A stretch of 64,000 nt of DNA, from assembly GCF_014359905.1 (NCBI RefSeq), contig NZ_JACIYP010000009.1:1-64000 (forward strand), written 5' to 3'. This document shows, piece by piece, positions 54,632 through 64,000 of this stretch. The position numbers and the translations under genes are program-made. This stretch comes from Hoeflea sp. Lineage in GTDB: Bacteria; Pseudomonadota; Alphaproteobacteria; Rhizobiales; Rhizobiaceae. Numbering within the stretch: position 1 is the first letter of the stretch; the number at the start of each line of letters is the position of its first letter. Under the pieces are notes generated by a model. It saw nothing but the letters and a program-made list of their open reading frames with translations. It did not search any database and was not told the DNA's origin.

Positions 54632-55030
54632 CTACCGGACCAGCCGCGGCGCCTTGTCGAAATATTTCAGCACGATGTCGAGCTCGTGGCCGCGCTTGAG
54701 CACCAGGCCCGCCGCCGAGATGATGGCGAAGGCGCCCTGCTTGCGCGCCCGGGAGGGGTCTTTCTCGATGCGGTAGAGCGGCACTTCGCTGGTGCGGCGG
54801 AAGGCGGAGAACACCGCCCTGTCGCGCAAATGGTCGATGGCGTAATCGCGCCAGTGGCCTTCGGCAACCATGCGGGAGTAGACCTGCAGAATGCGGTCCA
54901 GTTCACGGCGCTGGAAGGTCACCGGTTCGGGCGTGGTGCGGCGGCGCAGCTCGGCCAGATCAATCGCCTCTGACTGGGCGCCCGTAGCGGCCGCACCCCG
55001 GTTCGCGGCGTAATCCGCCCCCTCAGCCAT
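54632..55030 (-). CDS. DUF2794 protein
   Basis: A 132-residue protein typical of Rhizobiales. TFQRRELDRILQVYSRMVAE, GHWRDYAIDHLRDRAVFSAF, RRTSEVPLYRIEKDPSRARK and LVLKRGHELDIVLKYF are the conserved blocks. The ATG at 55030 is preferred to a TTG five codons upstream. Function unknown. The gene converges with the PLP-enzyme gene, 47 bases away. Confidence 0.88.
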   Translation of the reverse strand: MAEGADYAANRGAAATGAQSEAIDLAELRRRTTPEPVTFQRRELDRILQVYSRMVAEGHWRDYAIDHLRDRAVFSAFRRTSEVPLYRIEKDPSRARKQGAFAIISAAGLVLKRGHELDIVLKYFDKAPRLVR

Positions 55031-55290
55031 TATGTGGACTGCCAATCAGTGTTCATCGCGCCAGTGTGCCTGACACAATCTCAAATTCAAGCGCGAATGA
55101 CATTTTTGCATGACGCCCGCCTGCTATCCACACCGGCATGCGCGATCTCGCATTGCACCATCACGAAACGCTTCAAGCGGTAGCGCTTGTTGACCTGGCT
55201 TCGGCCAAAAACCGGTCCGCTGCATAATTGGGCCGCATTTCAGACAAATCCACGCCTGATTTCGATCCGAAAGTACCCTCGTTGCCTCAG

Positions 55291-55454
55291 ACGGTTCGAA
55301 CCGGGGACTTCGAAATTTAAGCCCCCCAGCCCCCTCGGGGTCCCCGGGACGGATCAGACAGAAGCAGTCCGCATCAGGCCGTTCCCGCGCCCTCATGTGT
55401 GAGGCAACCCCCAATCCCCTGAACTGGACCGGCCTTGCGCCGGTCCAGTTTTTT
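55291..55454 (+). ncRNA. Candidate trans-acting small RNA ending in an orphan terminator
   Basis: No protein gene on the + strand enters the terminator at 55422-55454, since both flanking genes are on the minus strand. The preceding sequence looks like a small RNA: palindrome CGGTTCGAACCG (55292-55303), hairpin CCTCA-TGTG-TGAGG (55391-55404), a C-rich single-stranded tract (CAACCCCCAATCCCCTG, 55405-55421) of the anti-Shine-Dalgarno kind, then the terminator stem with a six-T tail. The 5' end and promoter are not defined; I found no convincing -35/-10 pair. The rest of 55031-55290 shows nothing. Confidence 0.45.
55422..55454 (+). terminator. Orphan + strand rho-independent terminator
   Basis: AACTGGACCGGC (55422-55433) pairs perfectly with GCCGGTCCAGTT (55439-55450) around CTTGC, running into TTTTTT (55449-55454). 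It has the T-run only on the + strand, so it does not serve the converging DUF1223 gene. Confidence 0.88.
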
Positions 55455-55461
55455 GTATGGA

Positions 55462-56220
55462 TCAGATCGGTTTGTCGGGTTCGATCATCGCCGCGCCCAG
55501 GATCCGGCCCGGCGCGCCGTCCTTGTCCACGACCTGCAGCAGGATGGCGCAGCCGCGTCCCGGATGGGCGGAGATCAGCGAGGCGGGCAGTTCGAGATCC
55601 ACCGTCTCGCCGCTCCACATGCCGACGGTTTGGATTTCGCGCACGCTGTGATGATAGGTGATGACGCGGCCGGCATTCTCTCCGCTCTCGATCTTCACCC
55701 GGGTAACGTCGTCGAAATAGACCGCCACGATGCTGGCCTTGCCCTGGCCTTCTCCAACCGAAATGCTCAGCCCGTCGGCATCGAGATCCGCGCTCACGTC
55801 AACGTGCAATCCCGCACCCGTGGACGTGAGCGTCCCCAGCATCGAGGCAATGGCTGGGGCATCGGCGCCATTGACGTGGTCCTGGCCATTGATGACGGCC
55901 TGCGGGGTGTAGACATTCTTGCGCCCCAGCGTCTGCGCATAACCATATTGCCGGTCCGTGCTGGCGCGGCTCGACAGCGTGTCGGCCCAGCCGAGATAGT
56001 TCCAGTAGTCGACGTGATAGCTCAGCGCCAGCACCTCGCCGGCCTGTGCAAGCCGCGCCAGCTCCGCATCGGCGGGTGGGCAGGACGAGCATCCTTGGCT
56101 GGTGAACAGTTCGACCACGCCGGTGAAATCCTTCGCCTGTGCCGCACCCGAGCCCGCCAGGCACACCACGCCCGTCAGGACGGGAAAGGCGAAGGCAATG
56201 CAATATGTGCGAAGGGTCAT
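55462..56220 (-). CDS. DUF1223 exported thioredoxin-like protein
   Basis: A 252-residue protein with a signal peptide (residues 1-29, ending GAAQA). The mature start VVELFTSQGCSSCPPADAEL has a thioredoxin-like C44-S-S-C47. LSYHVDYWNYLGWADTL, VYTPQAVINGQDHVNGAD and later beta strands are the DUF1223 signature. It probably acts in periplasmic redox chemistry, but no substrate is known. It lies downstream of acnA, its usual neighbour in Rhizobiales, separated by a strong acnA terminator. Confidence 0.9.
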   Translation of the reverse strand: MTLRTYCIAFAFPVLTGVVCLAGSGAAQAKDFTGVVELFTSQGCSSCPPADAELARLAQAGEVLALSYHVDYWNYLGWADTLSSRASTDRQYGYAQTLGRKNVYTPQAVINGQDHVNGADAPAIASMLGTLTSTGAGLHVDVSADLDADGLSISVGEGQGKASIVAVYFDDVTRVKIESGENAGRVITYHHSVREIQTVGMWSGETVDLELPASLISAHPGRGCAILLQVVDKDGAPGRILGAAMIEPDKPI

Positions 56221-56397
56221 GGATTGGGATCCGTTTCGATCAGCGTGAGGCTCCAGTGGAATGAGTCCGTTTTACCGTGGAGTGCCGGACACGACCAAAT
56301 CACGTTGCGGTGACAGGCTCAAGCCTGAACCGGCGCCGCTCAAGGACGGGCACTGTGGCGCGCCGCGCGCCCGCTTGCGCGCCTGATTGCAGCAAAG

Positions 56398-56433
56398 AAA
56401 AAGCCCGCCGGAATGGTGTCCGGCGGGCTTTTT
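56398..56433 (-). terminator. Terminator of acnA
   Basis: A perfect 12-bp stem (AAGCCCGCCGGA at 56401-56412 with TCCGGCGGGCTT at 56419-56430), flanked by A/T-runs on both sides; on the minus strand it is followed by TTTTTC. It lies 23 bases beyond the acnA stop and is probably bidirectional. Confidence 0.9.
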
Positions 56434-56455
56434 GTTGCGTTGGCAGGACGCGGTT

Positions 56456-59152
<2,697 letters not shown>

Positions 59153-59433
59153 CCCGCTTTCATCAGTTCAGCCGAGGTTTCAAGGCGAACACCTTACACG
59201 CTCGAGCGTGGAAAAGGATGCGGGTACGGTCATTTCCGCTGTCCGCCCGTGACGCGGGGGCGTCATGTTCGGCGCTTTAAGGGAATTCACGCCGACCGCT
59301 GGCGTGGTTGCGGGGGTTATAGATAATTTCGTAAGAACGTGCCAGATCAACCAATGGCTCATTTGTCATTTTTTTGGGCGGCTTGTTTTTGACCGGACCG
59401 CCGCCATCGAGGGCGGGACGAAGTGGGGACTGA

Positions 59434-60000
59434 ATGCAGGCGGTAGCCACGAAACTCACGGGACGGCGGGGCGACAGCGTGTTGTTCGAGGATGTCTCCT
59501 TTTCGCTTTCTCGCGGCCAGGCGCTGGTCATCACCGGTCCCAACGGGGCGGGCAAGTCCACGCTGCTGCGCATGCTGGCCGGATTGCTGCCGGCTGATTC
59601 GGGCTCATTTGCCCTGACCGGGGATGACGGGGCCGCCCTGCCGATATCCGAATTTGCCCACTATCTCGGTCACCGCAACGCCATGAAACGCGAGCTCAGG
59701 GTCTCGGAAAATCTCGGCTTCTGGAAGAATTTCCACAGATCCGAGGCGACTGAAGGTCTGTCGATCGATGCGGCGATCGAGGCCGTGGAACTGAGCGGCG
59801 TGGCGCATTTGCCCTTCGGCTATCTCTCGGCCGGGCAGCAGCGGCGGATTGCGCTGGCGCGGCTGCTCGTCGCCTCCCGGCCGCTGTGGCTGCTCGACGA
59901 GCCGACGGCGGCGCTCGACAAGCGGTCCGACCAGCTGTTTGCCGATCTCGTCCACGACCATCTGGCCCGGGGCGGGATGGCGATTGCCGCCACCCACTAG
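59434..60000 (+). CDS. ccmA: Heme exporter ATPase CcmA, shortened by an in-frame TAG
   Basis: An ABC ATPase of the CcmABCD heme-handling complex. The Walker A GPNGAGKST, signature YLSAGQQRRIALAR, Walker B LWLLDEPTAALD and switch His in AIAATH are intact, but TAG at 59998-60000 falls right after that His. Beyond it the frame stays open for 27 codons (PLGLDTIRSLEL...) and stops at 60082-60084 with an ATGA overlap with ccmB. That would give the normal 216 residues. E. coli CcmA has Gln-Pro-Leu here, so CAG to TAG is the simplest cause. The product made is 188 residues. Confidence 0.9.
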   Translation: MQAVATKLTGRRGDSVLFEDVSFSLSRGQALVITGPNGAGKSTLLRMLAGLLPADSGSFALTGDDGAALPISEFAHYLGHRNAMKRELRVSENLGFWKNFHRSEATEGLSIDAAIEAVELSGVAHLPFGYLSAGQQRRIALARLLVASRPLWLLDEPTAALDKRSDQLFADLVHDHLARGGMAIAATH

Positions 60001-60080
60001 CCGCTGGGGCTCGACACGATCCGCTCGCTCGAACTCTCCGGCCACCACCGGGCGGCGTCCGCATCCGGGGAGTCCTGGAC

Positions 60081-60743
60081 ATGATGGCGCTCTTGAAGCG
60101 CGACCTGGCGATTGCCACCCGTTCCGGCGGGGCGGCGATGCTGGGCGTGCTGTTCTTTCTGGCCGTGGTCGCCGTCATTCCCTTCGGCATCGGGCCGGAT
60201 CTCAATCTTCTGGCGCGCATCGGCCCGGCGATCCTGTGGATCGGCGCGCTGCTCGCCTCGCTTCTGGGCCTCGACCGGCTGTTCCAGGCCGACCGCGAGG
60301 ACGGCTCGCTCGACATGCTGGTGATGCAGGACTGGTTCGCGCTTGTGCTCACCGTATTCGTCAAGAGCCTCGCCCATTGGCTCGCCACCGGCCTGCCGCT
60401 GGTGCTGGCGGCCCCGCTTCTGGGCCTCTTGATGAACATGAGCGCGCTGTCCACCGGCGCCGTGATGCTGACATTGCTCGCGGGCACGCCGGCGATCTCC
60501 TTCATCGGTGCGGTCGGTGCTGCCATCGCCGTGGCGCTGCCGCGCGGCGGGCTGCTGGTGTCGATCCTGGTGCTGCCGCTGGCGATCCCGATCCTGATCT
60601 TCGGGGTCAGCGCCTCCTACGCCGCGGTCACCGATCCCGATCCGTTTCTCCCGCCCTTCATGATTCTTTCCGCGATCGCGCTGTTTTTTGCAGCGCTTGG
60701 CCCGGTTGCCGCCGCTGCCGCGCTCAAGGGAGCGTCCGATTGA
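60081..60743 (+). CDS. ccmB: Heme exporter permease CcmB
   Basis: A 220-residue integral membrane protein with six hydrophobic segments. MMALLKRDLAIATRSGGAAM is the usual start; GLDRLFQADREDGSLDMLVM and KSLAHWLATGLPLVL are diagnostic of CcmB. It would overlap the undamaged ccmA frame by four bases (ATGA). Confidence 0.95.
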   Translation: MMALLKRDLAIATRSGGAAMLGVLFFLAVVAVIPFGIGPDLNLLARIGPAILWIGALLASLLGLDRLFQADREDGSLDMLVMQDWFALVLTVFVKSLAHWLATGLPLVLAAPLLGLLMNMSALSTGAVMLTLLAGTPAISFIGAVGAAIAVALPRGGLLVSILVLPLAIPILIFGVSASYAAVTDPDPFLPPFMILSAIALFFAALGPVAAAAALKGASD

Positions 60744-60814
60744 CACATCGGTTCCACACCCCACATTTGATATGGCGCATTGAAACCGGCCGCGTCAGGC
60801 CTTAGAGAAAAACC

Positions 60815-61585
60815 ATGAGTGACACCACCGCATCCCAGGGCTGGTTTACCAGCCTCGCCAATCCGACCCGGTTTCTCGCCTTGTCCGGGCGGGTGCTGCC
60901 CTATCTCGCGGCCGCTTCGGTGATCACCTTGCTGATCGGGCTTTACATGTCGTTCGCCGCGCCCGAGGACTACCAGCAGGGCATCACGGTTCGGATCATG
61001 TTCATCCATGTGCCGGCGGCCTGGCTTGCCATGATGTGCTATTCGGTGATGGCGATTGCCTCGATCGGCACGCTGGTCTGGCGCCATCCGCTGGCCGATG
61101 TCGCGGCCAAGTCGGCGCTGCCCATCGGCGCGGCCTTCACCTTCCTGTCGCTGCTCACCGGCTCGCTCTGGGGCCGGCCGATGTGGGGCACCTGGTGGGT
61201 GTGGGACGCCAGGCTCACCTCGGTGTTCGTGCTGTTCCTGATGTATCTGGGGCTGATGGCGCTGCACAAGGCGATGGACGATCCGGCCCGCGCCGCGCGT
61301 CCCGCCGCGGTGCTGACGCTGGTCGGCTTCATCAACATCCCGATCATCAAGTTCTCGGTCGACTGGTGGAACACGCTGCACCAGCCGGCAAGCGTGATGC
61401 GGCTCGACGGCCCGACCATCCACCCTTCGCTGCTCTATCCGCTCCTGGTGATGGCGATTGCCTTCACGCTGATCTTCTTCACGCTGCATTTCATGGCGAT
61501 GCGCAACGAGATCTTGCGGCGGCGGGTGGCCGCGATGCGGCGCCAGGCGGCGCAGTCGATCGGCGGCGGGGAGATGCGCCGATGA
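60815..61585 (+). CDS. ccmC: Heme handling protein CcmC
   Basis: A 256-residue six-span membrane protein. The heme-binding WWD motif is in WGRPMWGTWWVWDARLTSVF. VRIMFIHVPAAWLAMMCYSV carries a periplasmic His, and later VDWWNTLHQPASVMR carries another. CcmC hands heme to CcmE. GAGAAAAACC precedes the ATG. It overlaps ccmD by four bases. Confidence 0.96.
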   Translation: MSDTTASQGWFTSLANPTRFLALSGRVLPYLAAASVITLLIGLYMSFAAPEDYQQGITVRIMFIHVPAAWLAMMCYSVMAIASIGTLVWRHPLADVAAKSALPIGAAFTFLSLLTGSLWGRPMWGTWWVWDARLTSVFVLFLMYLGLMALHKAMDDPARAARPAAVLTLVGFINIPIIKFSVDWWNTLHQPASVMRLDGPTIHPSLLYPLLVMAIAFTLIFFTLHFMAMRNEILRRRVAAMRRQAAQSIGGGEMRR

Positions 61586-61755
61586 TGAGCCACGAAGCCT
61601 TCGTCTTCCTCTCCTATGCCGCCACGGCCGTCACACTCGTCGGCCTGCTGCTGATGACGATCGCCGACGGGCGGGCGCGCAGGCGCGAACTCGCCGAACT
61701 CGAGGCGCAAGGCGTGCGGCGGCGCTCGCAAGGCTCAGGCAGGCCACGCTCATGA
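61582..61755 (+). CDS. ccmD: Heme exporter protein CcmD
   Basis: A 57-residue single-span protein (MMSHEAFVFLSYAATAVTLV, helix about 8-28, then a basic Arg-rich tail). Its size, position and helix-then-Arg layout fit CcmD, which holds CcmE in the heme-loading complex. It overlaps both ccmC and ccmG by four bases (ATGA), so the last three genes are translationally chained. Confidence 0.88.
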   Translation: MMSHEAFVFLSYAATAVTLVGLLLMTIADGRARRRELAELEAQGVRRRSQGSGRPRS

Positions 61756-62363
61756 ATGCGCCGATGAAGGACCCGGGGACGCCGCAGCCGGCGAGCCGCA
61801 GGCGGCTCGTGATCGCGTTCCTGCCGCTGGTGCTGTTCATCGCGCTGTCGGGCGTGTTTCTCTATCAGCTCGGCTCGGGCAAGAACGCCAGTGAAATTCC
61901 CTCGGTGCTGATCGGATCGAAGGCCCCGTCACTGGACTTGGCCCCGCTCGAGGGGCTGGTCGAGGATGGCAAGGCCGTGCCGGCGCTCACCGACGCGGCC
62001 ATCGACGGAAAGCTGGCGCTCATCAATGTCTGGGCGTCGTGGTGCGTGCCCTGCCGGCAGGAACATCCCATCCTGCTCGAACTCGCCCGCGATCCCCGGA
62101 TCATGCTGGTCGGCATCAACTACAAGGACAAGACCGAAAACGCGCTTCGGTTCCTGGGCGAGCTCGGCAATCCCTTCGCCGCCGTCGGCATCGATCCGAA
62201 CGGCAAGGCGGCGATCGACTGGGGCGTCTACGGCGTGCCCGAAACCTATCTCGTGGCGCCCGACGGGAAAATCCTGTTCAAGCAGATCGGCCCGTTCACG
62301 ATCGACGCGCTGCGCGAGAAGCTGCTGCCGGCCATTGAGAAGGCGATGGCGCCGGGCGCCTGA
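61752..62363 (+). CDS. ccmG: Thiol:disulfide interchange protein CcmG/DsbE
   Basis: A 203-residue membrane-anchored thioredoxin-like reductant for apocytochrome c. One N-terminal helix (about 18-40) is followed by the domain with Cys98-Val-Pro-Cys101 (NVWASWCVPCRQEHP), MLVGINYKDK and the cis-Pro region YGVPETYLVAPDG. Overlap with ccmD puts it in the operon. The other parts (CcmE, CcmF, CcmH) are not in the window. Confidence 0.95.
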   Translation: MNAPMKDPGTPQPASRRRLVIAFLPLVLFIALSGVFLYQLGSGKNASEIPSVLIGSKAPSLDLAPLEGLVEDGKAVPALTDAAIDGKLALINVWASWCVPCRQEHPILLELARDPRIMLVGINYKDKTENALRFLGELGNPFAAVGIDPNGKAAIDWGVYGVPETYLVAPDGKILFKQIGPFTIDALREKLLPAIEKAMAPGA

Positions 62364-62431
62364 CGCACTTTTTGCGTCCCGGTCGCGGGCAGGCCTCGCC
62401 GCGCCTGCCGCAGGGCTCTATATTGCGCTCC

Positions 62432-62959
62432 ATGACCACACCAAGACAGTTCGACCGCCTGGTTCCCGAAGGCGACACGCTTGAGCGCGACGTCTGCCGC
62501 ACCTGCGGCTTCGTCAACTACCAGAACCCGCGCATCGTCGTGGGCTCCGTCGTCCGCCACCAGGGCAAGGTGCTGATGTGCCGCCGCGCCATCGAGCCCC
62601 GCCGCGGCTTCTGGACCGTGCCCGCGGGCTATCTTGAGTTGGGTGAAACCCCCGAGGACGGCGCAAGGCGCGAGGCGCGCGAGGAGGCGCTGGCGCACCT
62701 GAAGCTCGGCGAACTGCTCGCCATCTACTCGGTGCCGCATCTGAGCCAGGTGCAGCTGATCTGGCGCGCCGAACTCCTGGACCCGGACACGGGCGCGGCG
62801 CTCTACGGCGTCGGCGAGGAAAGCCTCGAAGTGGCGCTGTTCGACTGGAACAATCTCCCCACCGACGAGATCGCCTTTCCGACCGTGCACTGGATGCTCG
62901 CCCACGAGCGCGAGGTGATGGCGAAGGGGTATCGCGGGCCGTTCAAGAACCCGGAGTGA
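62432..62959 (+). CDS. Nudix hydrolase with N-terminal zinc-ribbon fragment
   Basis: A 175-residue Nudix protein. The N-terminus has CRTCGFVNYQNPRIVVGSVV, a half zinc ribbon seen in ADP-ribose/NADH-type pyrophosphatases. The Nudix box begins GYLELGETPEDGARREAREE (about residues 68-87). The ATG at 62432 was chosen as similarity starts there. Substrate is not certain; ADP-ribose or NADH are family precedents. It lies 68 bases after ccmG. Confidence 0.88.
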   Translation: MTTPRQFDRLVPEGDTLERDVCRTCGFVNYQNPRIVVGSVVRHQGKVLMCRRAIEPRRGFWTVPAGYLELGETPEDGARREAREEALAHLKLGELLAIYSVPHLSQVQLIWRAELLDPDTGAALYGVGEESLEVALFDWNNLPTDEIAFPTVHWMLAHEREVMAKGYRGPFKNPE

Positions 62960-63309
62960 TGGGTGAGGGGCAGTCTCGGGTCGCAGATGGGATTGCCTGC
63001 AATGCCATATTCGGTGTCAGGGATAAACGGCCGGAATGGGGCCGGTCGCGGACTGGCAGCCTGTTGTAACGAAGTCGGGAAAACAGACGTTCTGCGTTCA
63101 CAGGCGCGGTGTCACTGCCGGCCCATACCTGCCGTTTATCCGAAAACTTCCTGCGACGATCCGGCCTCCGGCAAGCTGCAATTGGCTCGATGCGCAGAAG
63201 TTCTTGAACCAGACAGTCGCACCTCCGACGCCGGGTTGATCCCCGTCAATGCGACGCCGTTCGCCCAGAGCATACTCAAGCAGGCTCCACACCGTACGGG
63301 AAACGGCCA
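62960..63309. other. Non-coding stretch before the oleate hydratase gene
   Basis: 350 bases with no supportable gene; several short frames lack similarity and codon character. Base use becomes more A+T-rich toward the oleate hydratase start. No terminator or strong palindrome was seen. Confidence 0.5.
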
Positions 63310-64000
63310 ATGTCAAAAGCAACATCACTCGCGCAACACCACATCATCGGGGGCGGCATCGCCGGACTGGCAGTTGCGGTCTACTTGATCCGCGACGCAG
63401 GAGTCGAAGGCAAGAACATCCACGTCTATGAGCAGCTCGGGGTAGCTGGTGGATCGCTGGACGGGTCGGGCGACGCCGAGTCGGGATATATGATCCGCGG
63501 TGGCCGCATGTTCGAGGAACATTTCGCGTGCACTTTCGACCTGCTGGACACAATCCCGTCTGCGAACGATCCAGGCGTCAGTGTCACAGAGGATATCATG
63601 GCATTCAATCGAATGGTGCCCGGGTCGTCCAACTGTCGCATTGTTCGGGACGGCCGACCTGCTGAGAACCGCTATGACCTCACGCTCAGCGCGCAGGACA
63701 TTGTCGATATCAACCGCCTCATCCTTCAGCCAGAAAGCAGGTTGGCCGGGCAGAGCATCGAGGACTGGTTCAAACCGTCCTTCTTCGAGAGCAATTTCTG
63801 GCTGATGTGGTCCACGATGTTCTCATTCCAACCGTGGCATGGGCTGACTGAATTGCGGCGCTACTTGCGGCGGTTCATCCATCTCTTCCCGGGGTTTACA
63901 CGCATCGAGGGCATTCTGCGGACGCGTTTTAATCAGTACGATTCCCTAATTGCCCCCATCGTCACATGGCTGCGGGATCGGGACGTCAGGATCGCCACTG
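63310..64000 (+). CDS. ohyA: Oleate hydratase (MCRA family), 5' part
   Basis: The frame opens at ATG 63310 and runs off the window end, giving 230 residues. FAD-binding HHIIGGGIAGLAVAVYLIRD, then YEQLGVAGGSLDGSGD, GYMIRGGRMFEEHFACTFDL, WSTMFSFQPWHGLTELRRYL and RRFIHLFPGF are hallmarks of oleate hydratases, which add water to oleate to form 10-hydroxystearate. Full members are about 550-650 residues, so less than half is visible. A shorter start inside the fragment is unlikely because the GxGxxG unit is near the N-terminus. Confidence 0.92.
   Translation, partial: MSKATSLAQHHIIGGGIAGLAVAVYLIRDAGVEGKNIHVYEQLGVAGGSLDGSGDAESGYMIRGGRMFEEHFACTFDLLDTIPSANDPGVSVTEDIMAFNRMVPGSSNCRIVRDGRPAENRYDLTLSAQDIVDINRLILQPESRLAGQSIEDWFKPSFFESNFWLMWSTMFSFQPWHGLTELRRYLRRFIHLFPGFTRIEGILRTRFNQYDSLIAPIVTWLRDRDVRIAT

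Noticed and set aside
55285-55310. GGTTCGAACC resembling a tRNA T-loop, hence a tRNA or tmRNA remnant.
   Set aside because: No matching acceptor, D or anticodon arms could be drawn, and no tmRNA tag sequence was seen.

Overview
The window looks like a core chromosomal segment of a Rhizobiales (Hyphomicrobiales) alphaproteobacterium, most likely a Rhizobiaceae/Phyllobacteriaceae relative such as Hoeflea. The genus is an inference. The reasons are high G+C, an atpHAGDC cluster without the F0 genes, the order mdh-sucC-sucD-sucA-sucB-lpd, the obgE-proB-proA-nadD-rsfS-rlmH run, and marker families such as DUF2794, DUF1223 beside acnA, and an Inh/Omp19-type lipoprotein.

Layout. Positions 1-14.5 kb (mostly + strand): a GntR/FCD regulator, tRNA-Ser(CGA), ribosomal proteins L21 and L27, two acetyltransferases, ObgE, proline synthesis (ProB, ProA), NAD synthesis (NadD), ribosome silencing and maturation (RsfS, RlmH), a cell-envelope block (EnvC-like activator, CtpA protease, divergent polysaccharide deacetylase) and RppH. 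Positions 14.6-19.7 kb (- strand): the F1 ATP synthase operon. Positions 20-29 kb: an accessory-looking stretch with two small membrane proteins, a drug/metabolite transporter, an XRE regulator, a large MscS-type channel, and an A+T-richer two-gene operon encoding an AAA+ ATPase and a subtilisin-like protease. That pair matches the IetA/IetS arrangement known from Ti plasmids and is the strongest candidate for a defence or addiction system here. Positions 29-36.3 kb: PriA, a transaldolase-like fructose-6-phosphate aldolase, an acyltransferase, XerC, a TraB/GumN protein and a small membrane protein.

Positions 36.4-48.5 kb (- strand): the TCA block with E3 (lpdA), E2 (sucB), E1 (sucA), succinyl-CoA synthetase (sucD, sucC) and malate dehydrogenase. 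A complete VapBC-type toxin-antitoxin pair sits between sucC and sucD, and a SnoaL-like gene sits between sucD and sucA. Positions 48.7-56.2 kb: ZapE, an Inh lipoprotein, exported MsrA, an AhpD-like protein, an MFS exporter, a Cys/Met PLP enzyme, DUF2794, a candidate small RNA and DUF1223. Positions 56.4-62.4 kb: aconitase, then a divergent cytochrome c maturation operon (ccmABCD and ccmG). The window ends with a Nudix hydrolase and the 5' part of an oleate hydratase gene.

Two conserved genes (ccmA and a DUF2867 gene) are cut by an in-frame TAG. TAG serves as an ordinary terminal stop elsewhere in the window, so these read as nonsense mutations or base errors rather than recoding. Other unexplained structure includes a pair of related perfect palindromes ahead of sucA, a three-half-site operator ahead of vapB, and a strong + strand terminator at about 55.45 kb with no protein gene feeding it.
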